A stretch of 64,000 nucleotides of DNA from an uncultured Pelagimonas sp. (GTDB lineage Bacteria; Pseudomonadota; Alphaproteobacteria; Rhodobacterales; Rhodobacteraceae): positions 248,001 through 312,000 of the forward strand of contig NZ_CANMKO010000001.1 in NCBI RefSeq assembly GCF_947498515.1. The letters run 5' to 3'. Position numbers and translations under genes: made by a program. Under the pieces are notes generated by a model that was not told where the DNA came from, ran no database searches, and saw nothing but the letters and a program-made list of their open reading frames with translations. Positions within the stretch are counted from its first letter, which is position 1. Each line of letters starts with the position of its first letter. This document shows, one piece after another, positions 17,615 to 25,828 of this stretch.

Positions 17615-18167
17615 CAGGGCGGACCTCGGTCACCTCGGGGATGTAGTGGCGCAGCAGGTTTTCGATCCCCATTTTCAACGTCAAAGTGGACGACGGGCAA
17701 CCGGCACAGGCCCCTTGCATATGCAGGTAAACAACGCCGCGATCAAAGCCGTGGAAGGTGATATCGCCACCATCCTGAGCCACAGCAGGGCGGACGCGGC
17801 TATCGAGCAATTCTTTGATTTGACCAACGATTTCGCCATCTTCACCGTCATGATCGGCGTGGCCACCGGCCTGGGTAGCACCATCGGACATCACCGGCTG
17901 ACCGCTTTGGAAATGCTCCATGATCGCGCCAAGGATCGACGGTTTCAGATGATCCCAGTCGGTGTCATCGTTTTTGGTCACGGTGACAAAGTCGTTGCCA
18001 AAGAAAACACCAGTCACACCATTCACCGAAAACAGGCGCTGTGCCAAAGGTGAGCCGCTGGCCGCCTCTGAACTTGGAAAATCAGCCGTCCCCATTTCAA
18101 GCACGGTCAGGCCGGGCAGGAATTTCAACGTGGCGGGGTTTGGTGTGGATTCGGTCTGGATGAACAT
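17604..18167 (-). CDS. NifU family Fe-S cluster scaffold/carrier (NfuA/Nfu1-like)
   Basis: A 187-residue protein with an N-terminal Nfu domain (MFIQTESTPNPATLKFLPG) and a C-terminal NifU-like domain carrying GACAGCPSSTLTLKMGIENLL, whose CxxC binds a bridging Fe-S cluster in the dimer. This is the mitochondrial Nfu1-type arrangement common in alphaproteobacteria. It transfers [4Fe-4S] clusters to client enzymes. ATG 18167 is chosen because MFIQTESTPNP is the conserved N-terminus. Candidate clients in this window include NadA and FdhA, but that is inference. Confidence 0.92.
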   Translation of the reverse strand: MFIQTESTPNPATLKFLPGLTVLEMGTADFPSSEAASGSPLAQRLFSVNGVTGVFFGNDFVTVTKNDDTDWDHLKPSILGAIMEHFQSGQPVMSDGATQAGGHADHDGEDGEIVGQIKELLDSRVRPAVAQDGGDITFHGFDRGVVYLHMQGACAGCPSSTLTLKMGIENLLRHYIPEVTEVRPVAV

Positions 18168-18246
18168 CTGGGACACGCCTTTTCTGGTCTGTGCGGAATA
18201 TGCGCACGCGACGGGCAAAGGTCAAGGTTTAGAATTATTCTAAGGT

Positions 18247-18756
18247 TTAGGCGGTTGCTACAAGGGCGCGCAACCGGGCGCGGATGTATTTGGCCGCAGA
18301 TCGGTAATGCGACGGCCCGGCGGCCTCGGCCCAGCGGCCAGTTGTCCATTTGTTATTGCCGCCTTGCATCGGCCCACCATAAAGCGCGTCGTCGTCCAAA
18401 GTGTCGATCATCGCCAATAGGGTTTGGTGATTGGCATCGAGACTGGCTTTGGCACCTTCCCAGCTCAGATCATGTTGCGATGCGCGCAAATCGGCGTTGT
18501 AGCGTTTCAACTCGCTCCATTTGTAGCCGGGGGCAGGGATTTCGGCCTTTTGCCCGGATTGCCCGGTCTCGTACCAACCTAAAAACAGAGTGATCCAATG
18601 GGCACGATGGGCGATGGTGTCTTTGATCGTTGTGCCATCAGCCTCTGGATCGGGCAACATGGCAACGCTCTCTTCGATCGGGGCGATCAGCTTTTGCAGT
18701 TTCGCAAATTCTTTTTCCGCAATAGCGCGCAATTCGGTTTTAGAGGTGGCGGGCAT
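18247..18756 (-). CDS. ClbS/DfsB family four-helix-bundle protein
   Basis: A 169-residue protein beginning MPATSKTELRAIAEKEFAKLQKLI, with DTIAHRAHWITLFLGWYETG and PAPGYKWSELKRYNADL, matching the ClbS/DfsB (formerly DUF1706) family of DinB-like helical bundles. Characterised members protect against the genotoxin colibactin or occur in denitrification gene clusters; neither context is present here. The function is therefore open. It stands alone between the NifU-like and DUF2267 genes. Confidence 0.8.
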   Translation of the reverse strand: MPATSKTELRAIAEKEFAKLQKLIAPIEESVAMLPDPEADGTTIKDTIAHRAHWITLFLGWYETGQSGQKAEIPAPGYKWSELKRYNADLRASQHDLSWEGAKASLDANHQTLLAMIDTLDDDALYGGPMQGGNNKWTTGRWAEAAGPSHYRSAAKYIRARLRALVATA

Positions 18757-18814
18757 GTCGGCCTCCTTTCCGGGCTAGGGTACCCGGAACGTGGCAACGT
18801 CACCTTGATCTGCC

Positions 18815-19270
18815 TCATCGAAAACGCGGGCCAAGCTCGCTCTGGTCAACACCCTCCAACCGCCAAAACGCCTCGGCCTCAGGGCCGATTTTGGCAAGGG
18901 TCCGGGTGAGGTCAACAGGCGGGACAACCCGATGCAACGCATAGGACACCGCTTCGAGTGCGTTGTCGGGGGCCAAATTGTGATGCTTGCGCAAATCGCG
19001 TGTTTCGCGAAGATAAACATCAGGCGAGGCCCAAGGGGCGGGCGGTTCCACCTGCCAGTTTTGGACGAAAAGCGCGCGTAGGGTGGTGGGTAGGATCTGG
19101 GCGAAATCCAACCCTTGTTGCACCGTCAAACGTTTGCGAAAACTGCGAAACACCCCTTCAGTGACCGTATAGGTGACGTTGTCCGACGGGGTGCTAAGCT
19201 TGTCCTTGGCGTCATCCAAAAACCCGCGCCATTCCTTGGCGGCGTGGCGATAGCTCCACGGCATCGGCAT
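18815..19270 (-). CDS. DUF2267 domain protein
   Basis: The 151-residue product starts at 19270 (MPMPWSYRHAAKEWRGFLDDAKDKL), one base after the universal stress protein stop. The pattern VTEGVFRSFRKRLTVQQGLDFAQILPTTLRALFVQNW matches DUF2267, a small helical domain often found beside stress proteins and of unknown biochemical role. The C-terminal third (PEAEAFWRLEGVDQSELGPRF) is less typical. Its tight coupling to the universal stress protein suggests co-translation and a stress-linked role. Confidence 0.78.
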   Translation of the reverse strand: MPMPWSYRHAAKEWRGFLDDAKDKLSTPSDNVTYTVTEGVFRSFRKRLTVQQGLDFAQILPTTLRALFVQNWQVEPPAPWASPDVYLRETRDLRKHHNLAPDNALEAVSYALHRVVPPVDLTRTLAKIGPEAEAFWRLEGVDQSELGPRFR

Positions 19271-19271
19271 C

Positions 19272-19730
19272 TTAAGTGATTGCCTCCAACCGCTCCTTGG
19301 ACATGTCGCCGGGGACAACAGTAATCGGGATCGGCAGGCCGGAACTGTTGCGGACCAGCTGGGTGATAATTGGGCCGGGGCCCTTTTTATCTGTTGCAGC
19401 GCCAAGGACCAAAACCCCGATTTCGTCGTCGGATTTCACATGGGCGATGATCTCAGGAACCGCATCGCCTTCGCGAATGACAAGTTCGGGATCGACGCCT
19501 TGTTTGTCGCGCATCCATTTTGCAAAGACTTCGAAATGGGCGTGAATCCGTTCGCGGGCTTCTTCTTTCATCACGGCACCAACACCGATCCAATGGTTGA
19601 ACTCATCCGGTGGAATCACCGACAGAATCGCAACACCGCCACCGGTATTGGCCGCTCGCATCGCGGCAAACCGCATGGCGTTTAGGCATTCACGGCTGTC
19701 ATCTAGGACAACAAGAAACTTGCGCATCAT
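19272..19730 (-). CDS. Universal stress protein (UspA family)
   Basis: A 152-residue single-domain Usp protein. It begins MMRKFLVVLDDSRECLNAMRFA, and the ATP-binding-type loop near the C-terminus reads VLGAATDKKGPGPIITQLVRNSSGLPIPITVVPG, close to the G-2x-G-9x-G-S/T pattern. Such proteins respond to starvation and membrane stress. It is directly followed by the DUF2267 gene. Confidence 0.9.
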   Translation of the reverse strand: MMRKFLVVLDDSRECLNAMRFAAMRAANTGGGVAILSVIPPDEFNHWIGVGAVMKEEARERIHAHFEVFAKWMRDKQGVDPELVIREGDAVPEIIAHVKSDDEIGVLVLGAATDKKGPGPIITQLVRNSSGLPIPITVVPGDMSKERLEAIT

Positions 19731-19781
19731 ACACTCCCTATCGTGGTGATCATGCCTGTGGACACGGCAACTGGCAAGCGG

Positions 19782-20237
19782 TCACAGCGCTATCTGCATC
19801 AGGGGGAGCATCCGGCCGGAAATAGCGGTTGAGGCGACCGATCCAATGCGGATCGCGCCCATATAAGCGTAAAACGCCTCGGCCCCCGGATCGGCATCGA
19901 TGTTCATAATCCTTGCTTTGCCGCTGCGAGCCTGAGCGATGGCCCAAAGAAGCAAGGCGCGGCCAGCGCCGCTACCGATGGCATCGGGGTCAACGAAAAG
20001 CTTGTCGAGTTGCGCGGCCCCTTGATCAATCGTCACGGTGGCGACACCGATAAACCCCGCGCCCTTGCGGATCACGGCGGTTCGGGCCCCAAGATCGGCG
20101 TGGGTGACGGTTAGCTCTTCGCGACACGCGTCAAGGAAATCGGCGTCATATCCCCAATAGGCTTTGGAGCGCAGGCAGAGGTCAGACAGCGCGGCAAGCT
20201 CTTGATCCGAAGCCGAAAGCAGCCGTTCCGGCGTCAT
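19782..20237 (-). CDS. GNAT family N-acetyltransferase
   Basis: A 151-residue GNAT protein with the acetyl-CoA-binding segment QLDKLFVDPDAIGSGAGRALLLWAI followed by MNIDADPGAEAFYAYMGAIRIG. The substrate cannot be deduced. The start at ATG 20237 overlaps the aminotransferase stop by four bases, which fixes the start and makes the two genes an operon. Confidence 0.85.
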   Translation of the reverse strand: MTPERLLSASDQELAALSDLCLRSKAYWGYDADFLDACREELTVTHADLGARTAVIRKGAGFIGVATVTIDQGAAQLDKLFVDPDAIGSGAGRALLLWAIAQARSGKARIMNIDADPGAEAFYAYMGAIRIGSVASTAISGRMLPLMQIAL

Positions 20238-21094
20238 GTCGATGCGGCCCAATCCCAATACATGTCACGCACGCGGCGGGTTATTGGACCAACTTGATAG
20301 CTGTCATCTTCGATGCCGGTCACCGGAGTGACCTTGTTCATGTTGCCGGACAAAAACACCTCATCCGCAGCTTTGAAATCGTCAAAGCTAAGAACCGTTT
20401 CATGCACGATGACACCATCGGCGCGCAGGTTGCTCATGTGGCGGGCGCGGGTGATTCCGGCCAAAAACGTGCCATTGGCGACCGGGGTGAACACCTCGCC
20501 GTCTTTGACCATAAACACGTTGGCGGTTGCGGTTTCGGCGACGTTGCCGAGGGCATCGGCGACCAAGGCATTGCCAAATCCACGGGCGCGAACCTCGGCT
20601 AACATGCGGGCATTGTTGGGATAAAGGCAGCCGGCCTTGGCATTCACCACTGCGCTTTCTAGAACCGGACGACGGAACCGTGTATAGCCCAGCGTGGTTG
20701 ACGCGGTTTCTGGGGCCATGGGCACTTCTTCTAGACTAATTGCGAACCCGGTGTCGTCCCCGCTTGGCACAATCGCGGTCGCATCGCCGTGAATGCCCCA
20801 ATACATTGGCCGAATATAGACCGCGGCCCCGGGGGCGAACCCTTTGAGACCTTCTTGGACCAGCGCGACCATGTCCTCTGTTGTAACCGTCGGGGTGAGC
20901 ATCAAGGCCGTCGCAGACCGGTTTGTCCGCGCGCAATGAGGTTCCAGATCTGGCGTCAACCCATTGACCATACGCGCGCCATCAAACACGGTTGTGCCCA
21001 ACCATGCGCCATGATCCGCTGCGCGCATAACCATTGCGTCGCCGTCGTGCCATTGGCCGTCATAATAGGTGCGTATTGTCTTGCCGATTGCCAT
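20234..21094 (-). CDS. Branched-chain amino acid aminotransferase (class IV PLP enzyme)
   Basis: A 286-residue fold-type IV aminotransferase. It begins MAIGKTIRTYYDGQWHDGDAMVMRAADHG, and the pyridoxal-phosphate lysine lies in VVNAKAGCLYPNNARMLAE. It also has NVFMVKDGEVFTPVANGTFLAGITR, the cofactor-phosphate region. This short form is annotated as IlvE-like but could also act on D-amino acids or aminodeoxychorismate-like substrates. ATG 21094 has GGAGG upstream; the longer open frame lacks one. Confidence 0.85.
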   Translation of the reverse strand: MAIGKTIRTYYDGQWHDGDAMVMRAADHGAWLGTTVFDGARMVNGLTPDLEPHCARTNRSATALMLTPTVTTEDMVALVQEGLKGFAPGAAVYIRPMYWGIHGDATAIVPSGDDTGFAISLEEVPMAPETASTTLGYTRFRRPVLESAVVNAKAGCLYPNNARMLAEVRARGFGNALVADALGNVAETATANVFMVKDGEVFTPVANGTFLAGITRARHMSNLRADGVIVHETVLSFDDFKAADEVFLSGNMNKVTPVTGIEDDSYQVGPITRRVRDMYWDWAAST

Positions 21095-21168
21095 ATCTGG
21101 TCCTCCGTTGTTGGCGCACGCTATGGCCAGCGCGCGCCAAGGTCCAGTGCTGGTCGCCGCGCGTTTGA

Positions 21169-21660
21169 TCAAACTTCGTGATGCTTTGCTTCAGCAATCA
21201 GCTTGTCGAGGTCCAAGGGGGCGTTTGTCATGGTCAACGAGCCCTGTGCACCCCTTGGCCATTCCGCATTTGGGCGATCGCGATAGATTTCGATGCCATT
21301 TCCGTCGGGGTCTTCGAAATAGATGGCTTCGGACACGCCATGATCGGCGGCACCTTGGATGGTCACGCCCGATGCCATCACCTGCACCAAGGTATGTGCC
21401 AAGGCCAGGCGATCCGGATACAGAAAGGCCACATGATATAGCCCGGGCGCGCGTGGGTCCGGGGCCGGGCCATCCTTGCTATGCCACGTGTTCAGACCAA
21501 TGTGATGGTGATAGCCGCCCGCCGACAAAAACGCCGCTTGGCTGCCGAATTTTTGTGTGACGTCAAAGCCAAGAACGTCGCGATAAAAGCGGACCGAACG
21601 ATCTAGATCGGTCACCTTGAGGTGGACATGGCCCACACGGGTTTCTGGATGGGTTTTCAT
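21169..21660 (-). CDS. VOC family protein (glyoxalase/extradiol dioxygenase-like)
   Basis: A 163-residue protein with two beta-alpha-beta-beta-beta modules. Probable metal ligands are the His in VGHVHLKVTDLDRSVRFY, a His in GYHHHIGLNTW, and the Glu in FEDPDGNGIEIYRDRP. The pattern is close to CatE/catechol-2,3-dioxygenase-like VOC proteins, but enzymatic activity is unproven. ATG 21660 (MKTHPETRV) has AGGAG six to ten bases upstream. It is transcribed divergently from the formate dehydrogenase gene. Confidence 0.85.
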   Translation of the reverse strand: MKTHPETRVGHVHLKVTDLDRSVRFYRDVLGFDVTQKFGSQAAFLSAGGYHHHIGLNTWHSKDGPAPDPRAPGLYHVAFLYPDRLALAHTLVQVMASGVTIQGAADHGVSEAIYFEDPDGNGIEIYRDRPNAEWPRGAQGSLTMTNAPLDLDKLIAEAKHHEV

Positions 21661-21879
21661 GTTAAATCTCCTTTGCCAACATCTGGTTGATGTGCGGAAA
21701 AATTGAAATTCCCTAGATTTGCACGGAATTGGTGCGCAAGCGCCGGGTGCGCTATGGGCGTCACGCGGGGCGGATAGGAAACGGTTTCGGCGCAAATCAC
21801 TGCGAAGGTGTCGGGAATGGCTCACTCATTCGGGTGCGAAAATGGTCTAGACTGCGATCAAGACCAGAGGAAAACGCGC

Positions 21880-24654
21880 ATGTCCAATACGATCCGATTC
21901 ACCCTTGATGGCACCGAAGTTGAGGCTGAACAGGGAATGACCATTTGGGAAGTGGCCAATGGCCGGGGCCTGAAAATCCCGCATCTGTGCCACAAACCCG
22001 CGCCCGGATACCGACCCGACGGCAATTGCCGGGCCTGTATGGTTGAGATTGAGGGCGAACGGGTTTTGGCGGCCTCCTGCATTCGCGAGCCGAGCGATGG
22101 CATGGTTGTGACAACCAATAATGCCCGCGCCGAAAACGCCCGCAAGATGGTGATGGAACTTTTGCTTGCCGATCAGCCTGAGCGCGACGCGGCGCATGAC
22201 AAGTCCAGCCACCTTTGGGACATGGCCGAGGAGAACGGTGTTGAAGACAGCCGTTTTCCAACCATCGAACCCGAGCGTATTCCTTTGCTGGACGATAGCC
22301 ATGTGGCGATGCGGGTCAATCTGGACGCCTGTATTCAATGCGGGTTGTGCGTGCGCGCCTGTCGCGAGGTGCAAGTCAATGACGTGATCGGGATGGCCGG
22401 GCGTGGGCATGACGCCTATCCGACCTTTGACATGGCCGATCCGATGGGGGCCTCAAGCTGTGTGGCCTGTGGCGAATGTGTGCAGGCCTGTCCAACCGGG
22501 GCGTTGATGCCATCCACTGTTTTGGATGCGCAAGAAGTCGGCGACAGCAAAGATTTCGATAGCGAAACTGAGAGCGTTTGCCCGTTCTGCGGCGTGGGTT
22601 GCAAGGTATCGCTCAAGGTCAAAGATGGCAAAGTCAAATACGTTGAGGGCATCAATGGTCCGGCAAACGAAGGGCGTCTGTGCGTCAAAGGGCGGTTTGG
22701 GTTCGACTATATCCACCACCCGCACCGGTTAACCAAACCCTTGATCCGACGTGAAGACGCCCCGGCCAAAGGGTTGAACGTTGATCCCGGCGATCTTTCG
22801 ACGCATTTCCGCGAAGCAAGCTGGGATGAGGCGTTGGGTTTTGCGGCCAAAGGGTTGACTGGTCTGCGCGAGGCCCATGGTGGCCGCGCGGTGGCGGGTT
22901 TTGGCAGCGCCAAATGTACGAATGAAGAAGCCTATCTGTTCCAGAAATTCATCCGTCAGGGGTTCAAACATAACAACGTCGATCACTGTACGCGTCTTTG
23001 CCACGCGTCATCAGTATCAGCGTTGATTGAAAACGTCGGATCGGGCGCGGTGACCGCGACGTTTAATGAGATCGAAAACGCCGATGTGGCGATCATCATT
23101 GGGGCCAACCCGATTGAGAACCATCCCGTCGCCGCGACCTATTTCAAGCAGTTCACCAAACGTGGTGGCAAGTTGATCGTGATGGATCCGCGCGGGGTTG
23201 GTATGCGCCGCTTTGCCGATGAGATGCTGCAATTCCGTCCCGGAGCCGATGTGTCGATGCTCAACGCGATCATGCATGTGATCGTCGAAGAAGAGCTTTA
23301 TGATCGCGCTTATATCGAAAAATTCACCGAGAATTGGGAGGCCGAAAAGCAACATCTTGCGCAGTTCACCCCCGAAGCGATGTCGGAAATCTGCGGAATT
23401 GAGCCAGAGCAGCTGCGCCGGGTGGCACGGACCTTTGCCGGGGCCAAGGCGGGGCTGATTTTCTGGGGCATGGGGGTGTCACAGCATATTCACGGCACCG
23501 ATAATTCGCGTTGCTTGATTTCGCTGGCTTTGATGACCGGCAATGTTGGCAAACCAGGTGCGGGCCTGCATCCGCTGCGGGGGCAAAACAACGTGCAAGG
23601 GGCGTCAGATGCGGGGCTGATCCCGATGTTCTTGCCGGATTATCAGAGCGTCACAGACGATGGCATTCGCCAAGCGTTTACAGATGTTTGGGACAGCGAC
23701 GATTTCAGCAATGAAAAAGGTCTGACCGTTACCGAGATCGTCGACGAGGTTTATGCGGGCAATATCAAGGGTATGTATATTCAGGGTGAAAACCCAGCCA
23801 TGTCCGATCCGGATGTGGAACATGCCCGCGATGCCTTTGCCAAGCTTGAATGCATGGTGGTGCAGGATATTTTCCTAACCGAGACCGCGAATTATGCGGA
23901 TGTGATCCTGCCTGCCTCGGCGCTTTATGAGAAAAACGGCACGGTTTCGAATACCAACCGGCAGGTGCAACGTGTGCGTCCCGCTGTGCCACCGCCCGGA
24001 GAGGCGCGCGAAGATTGGGCCGTGACGGTTGAGCTTGCGCAACGCTGTGGGTTGAACTGGGCGTATTCGGATGTCAGCGAGGTTTTCGCTGAGATGAAGC
24101 TGAATATGAAGTCGCTCGACAATATCACGTGGGAGCGGTTGAAGACCGAGACGATCACCTATCCGTCACTTCATGAGACCGATCCCGGCCAGCCGATTGT
24201 ATTTGGAGACGGATTCCCACGTGTGGATGGGCGCGCGCGCTTTACCCCGGCGTCGGTGATTGCCCCGGACGAGGCTCCGGATGCGGAATTCCCGATGATC
24301 ATGACCACGGGCCGCCAGTTGGAGCATTGGCATACCGGGTCGATGACGCGGCGGTCTAAAGTCTTGGATGCGGTTGAGCCGGAAGCGAATTGTTCTTTGC
24401 ATCCCAAGACGCTGCGGGCGCTTGGGGTTGAGGCCGGAGATATGATCAAGCTGACCACGCGGCGCGGGTCGATTGAGATCATGGCGCGGGCGGATCGGGC
24501 GATTGCAGAGGACATGGTTTTTGTGCCTTTTGCCTATGTCGAGGCGGCGGCGAATGTGCTCACCAATCCGGCGATTGATCCCTATGGCAAAATCCCGGAG
24601 TTCAAGTTCTCAGCTGTACGGGTTGAGGCGATCACCAAGATTGCAGCGGAGTAG
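21880..24654 (+). CDS. fdhA: Formate dehydrogenase alpha subunit (molybdopterin, NAD-type)
   Basis: The 924-residue protein has an N-terminal [2Fe-2S] domain (CHKPAPGYRPDGNCRAC), two [4Fe-4S] ferredoxin motifs between about residues 145 and 215 (CIQCGLCVRAC and CVACGECVQACPTGAL), and a catalytic-domain [4Fe-4S] motif CPFCGVGC near 232. The molybdenum ligand is Cys in CTRLCHASS near residue 373, so it is a cysteine, not selenocysteine, enzyme. The C-terminal MGD-binding domain is complete. This is the FdsA-type architecture that oxidises formate to CO2. No beta (NADH/FMN), gamma, FdhD or cofactor-assembly gene is adjacent. ATG 21880 is preceded by GAGG ten bases upstream. Confidence 0.92.
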   Translation: MSNTIRFTLDGTEVEAEQGMTIWEVANGRGLKIPHLCHKPAPGYRPDGNCRACMVEIEGERVLAASCIREPSDGMVVTTNNARAENARKMVMELLLADQPERDAAHDKSSHLWDMAEENGVEDSRFPTIEPERIPLLDDSHVAMRVNLDACIQCGLCVRACREVQVNDVIGMAGRGHDAYPTFDMADPMGASSCVACGECVQACPTGALMPSTVLDAQEVGDSKDFDSETESVCPFCGVGCKVSLKVKDGKVKYVEGINGPANEGRLCVKGRFGFDYIHHPHRLTKPLIRREDAPAKGLNVDPGDLSTHFREASWDEALGFAAKGLTGLREAHGGRAVAGFGSAKCTNEEAYLFQKFIRQGFKHNNVDHCTRLCHASSVSALIENVGSGAVTATFNEIENADVAIIIGANPIENHPVAATYFKQFTKRGGKLIVMDPRGVGMRRFADEMLQFRPGADVSMLNAIMHVIVEEELYDRAYIEKFTENWEAEKQHLAQFTPEAMSEICGIEPEQLRRVARTFAGAKAGLIFWGMGVSQHIHGTDNSRCLISLALMTGNVGKPGAGLHPLRGQNNVQGASDAGLIPMFLPDYQSVTDDGIRQAFTDVWDSDDFSNEKGLTVTEIVDEVYAGNIKGMYIQGENPAMSDPDVEHARDAFAKLECMVVQDIFLTETANYADVILPASALYEKNGTVSNTNRQVQRVRPAVPPPGEAREDWAVTVELAQRCGLNWAYSDVSEVFAEMKLNMKSLDNITWERLKTETITYPSLHETDPGQPIVFGDGFPRVDGRARFTPASVIAPDEAPDAEFPMIMTTGRQLEHWHTGSMTRRSKVLDAVEPEANCSLHPKTLRALGVEAGDMIKLTTRRGSIEIMARADRAIAEDMVFVPFAYVEAAANVLTNPAIDPYGKIPEFKFSAVRVEAITKIAAE

Positions 24655-24944
24655 GGAGGTCGGGGGTGACGTGCGTGCGAAGCACGACACCCCACCCGCC
24701 ATCCCGCCGGGCGGTGCGTTTAGGTGTGAGCTTCGCCGAATGTCTTTGTGGTGCAGGTGGTTTTTCACGCCTTGTGTGGTTTCAAGCGTTGTGCGTTCCC
24801 AGCTCCTTCGGCCGCGTTGGGACTCCTGCTGAGAAAGCTGCCTGACGCGGCATCCCAACAAACGTCCCATGTCATTGCGAAAATATTTCGGGCCTGCGAC
24901 AAAGATCGTGGATTTATGCTATCCTTATCGGAAAGGAGAACAGC
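24655..24944. other. Gap after fdhA with an extragenic hairpin
   Basis: This 290-base gap contains a hairpin-plus-tail element at about 24672-24708: CGTGC-GAA-GCACG followed by CACCCCACCCGCCATCCCGC. The remainder shows no convincing open frame. The right end carries an AGGAG ribosome-binding site for the following small gene. Confidence 0.5.
24672..24708 (+). repeat. Hairpin-plus-C-rich-tail extragenic repeat, copy 1
   Basis: A five-pair triloop hairpin (CGTGC-GAA-GCACG) is followed by the tail CCCCACCCGCCATCCCGC. The same tail occurs at 27745-27762 and, with two changes, near 30022-30041, each time after a short hairpin of different stem sequence. Conserved tail with variable, compensated stem suggests an RNA-level element. 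Confidence 0.65.
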
Positions 24945-25133
24945 ATGGATCCAGTGTCATTGGTCTTTTATGCTTGTGTGTGTGGGGTGCTTGGCTTGGC
25001 CGGGCCCAAACTTGGCGCGGCCCCTATGCGTTTGGGAATTGGGGCTTTGGTGGGGGTCGTTGCGGTGACGGCATTGCCGCATGTCAAAACCCTTTTAGGC
25101 CTGACTGAGGCCTATGCGACGGTGTCGCCTTAG
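24945..25133 (+). CDS. Small hydrophobic membrane protein, 62 aa
   Basis: ATG 24945 follows GGAAAGGAG with proper spacing, which supports a real gene. The product MDPVSLVFYACVCGVLGLAG begins a first helix, then a short loop (PKLGAAPMRL) and a second helix (GIGALVGVVAVTALPHV), giving two predicted transmembrane segments. I do not recognise a named family; similar short proteins exist in roseobacters as hypotheticals. Its stop at 25133 slightly overlaps the convergent response-regulator stop at 25130. Confidence 0.6.
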   Translation: MDPVSLVFYACVCGVLGLAGPKLGAAPMRLGIGALVGVVAVTALPHVKTLLGLTEAYATVSP

Positions 25134-25828
25134 CTCCATTCGACATCCCCCAAAAAGATGTAGCCGGCCCCGTAGATGGTTTTGATTAGCCGAGGGTTTT
25201 TGGGATCTTCTTTAAGCTTGGTGCGCAGGCGCGAGATGCGGACATCCATGGCGCGATCAAAGCTTTCGCCCGCAGCACCTCCCAAGGTTTCCTGCATATG
25301 AGCGCGTGAAATAAGGCGTTTGGGGCTTTCAAGGAAGAGCCGCAACACTTCGCCTTCGGCATGACTAAACGGGGTTTCATCCCCGTCGGTATCGACCAAA
25401 GTGTAGCGATCAAAATGCGCGGTCCAGCCGTTGAACGTGGCGGTGTCCCCTTGGGCAGCGGCGGCTTTGGGGCCGCGCATACGGGCGCGAATGCGGGCGA
25501 CAACTTCTGCCGGATCAAAGGGTTTGATGATGTAGTCATCAGCCCCAAGTTCGAGGCCGGTGATCTTGTCCTGAACCTGCGCACGGCCGGAAATGATGAT
25601 GATGATCGCGCCCTGTTCCAACGCCAGACGATGCACCACCGAGAGCCCATCGCGATCCGGCAATCCAAGATCAACCAAACAGACATCAGGCGTTGTGCGT
25701 CGCAAGGCGGCTTCGAATTCGGTGGCGCGGGCAAAGGTCAGGGTGCGAAACCCGGCTTCTGTCAAAGCTTCGGACAGCATGTCGCGAATGGCGGGTTCAT
25801 CGTCCAGAATGGTGACAAGCGCGCTCAT
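25130..25828 (-). CDS. OmpR-family response regulator transcription factor
   Basis: The 232-residue protein has a receiver domain (VTILDDEPAIRDMLSEAL; phospho-acceptor Asp in CLVDLGLPDRDG near residue 52; conserved Lys in DDYIIKPFDPAEV). A C-terminal winged-helix DNA-binding domain follows, with SHAEGEVLRLFLESPKRLISR and VDVRISRLR-like MDVRISRLRTKLKEDPKNPRLIKTIYGAGYIF. Its start overlaps the histidine kinase stop by four bases, so the pair is co-translated. The likely target is the divergent ligase/ABC importer cluster starting at 28024, by proximity only. Confidence 0.92.
   Translation of the reverse strand: MSALVTILDDEPAIRDMLSEALTEAGFRTLTFARATEFEAALRRTTPDVCLVDLGLPDRDGLSVVHRLALEQGAIIIIISGRAQVQDKITGLELGADDYIIKPFDPAEVVARIRARMRGPKAAAAQGDTATFNGWTAHFDRYTLVDTDGDETPFSHAEGEVLRLFLESPKRLISRAHMQETLGGAAGESFDRAMDVRISRLRTKLKEDPKNPRLIKTIYGAGYIFLGDVEWS

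Noticed and set aside
21880-24654. Selenocysteine-containing formate dehydrogenase
   Set aside because: The metal-ligand codon encodes cysteine (CTRLCHASS) and there is no in-frame TGA.
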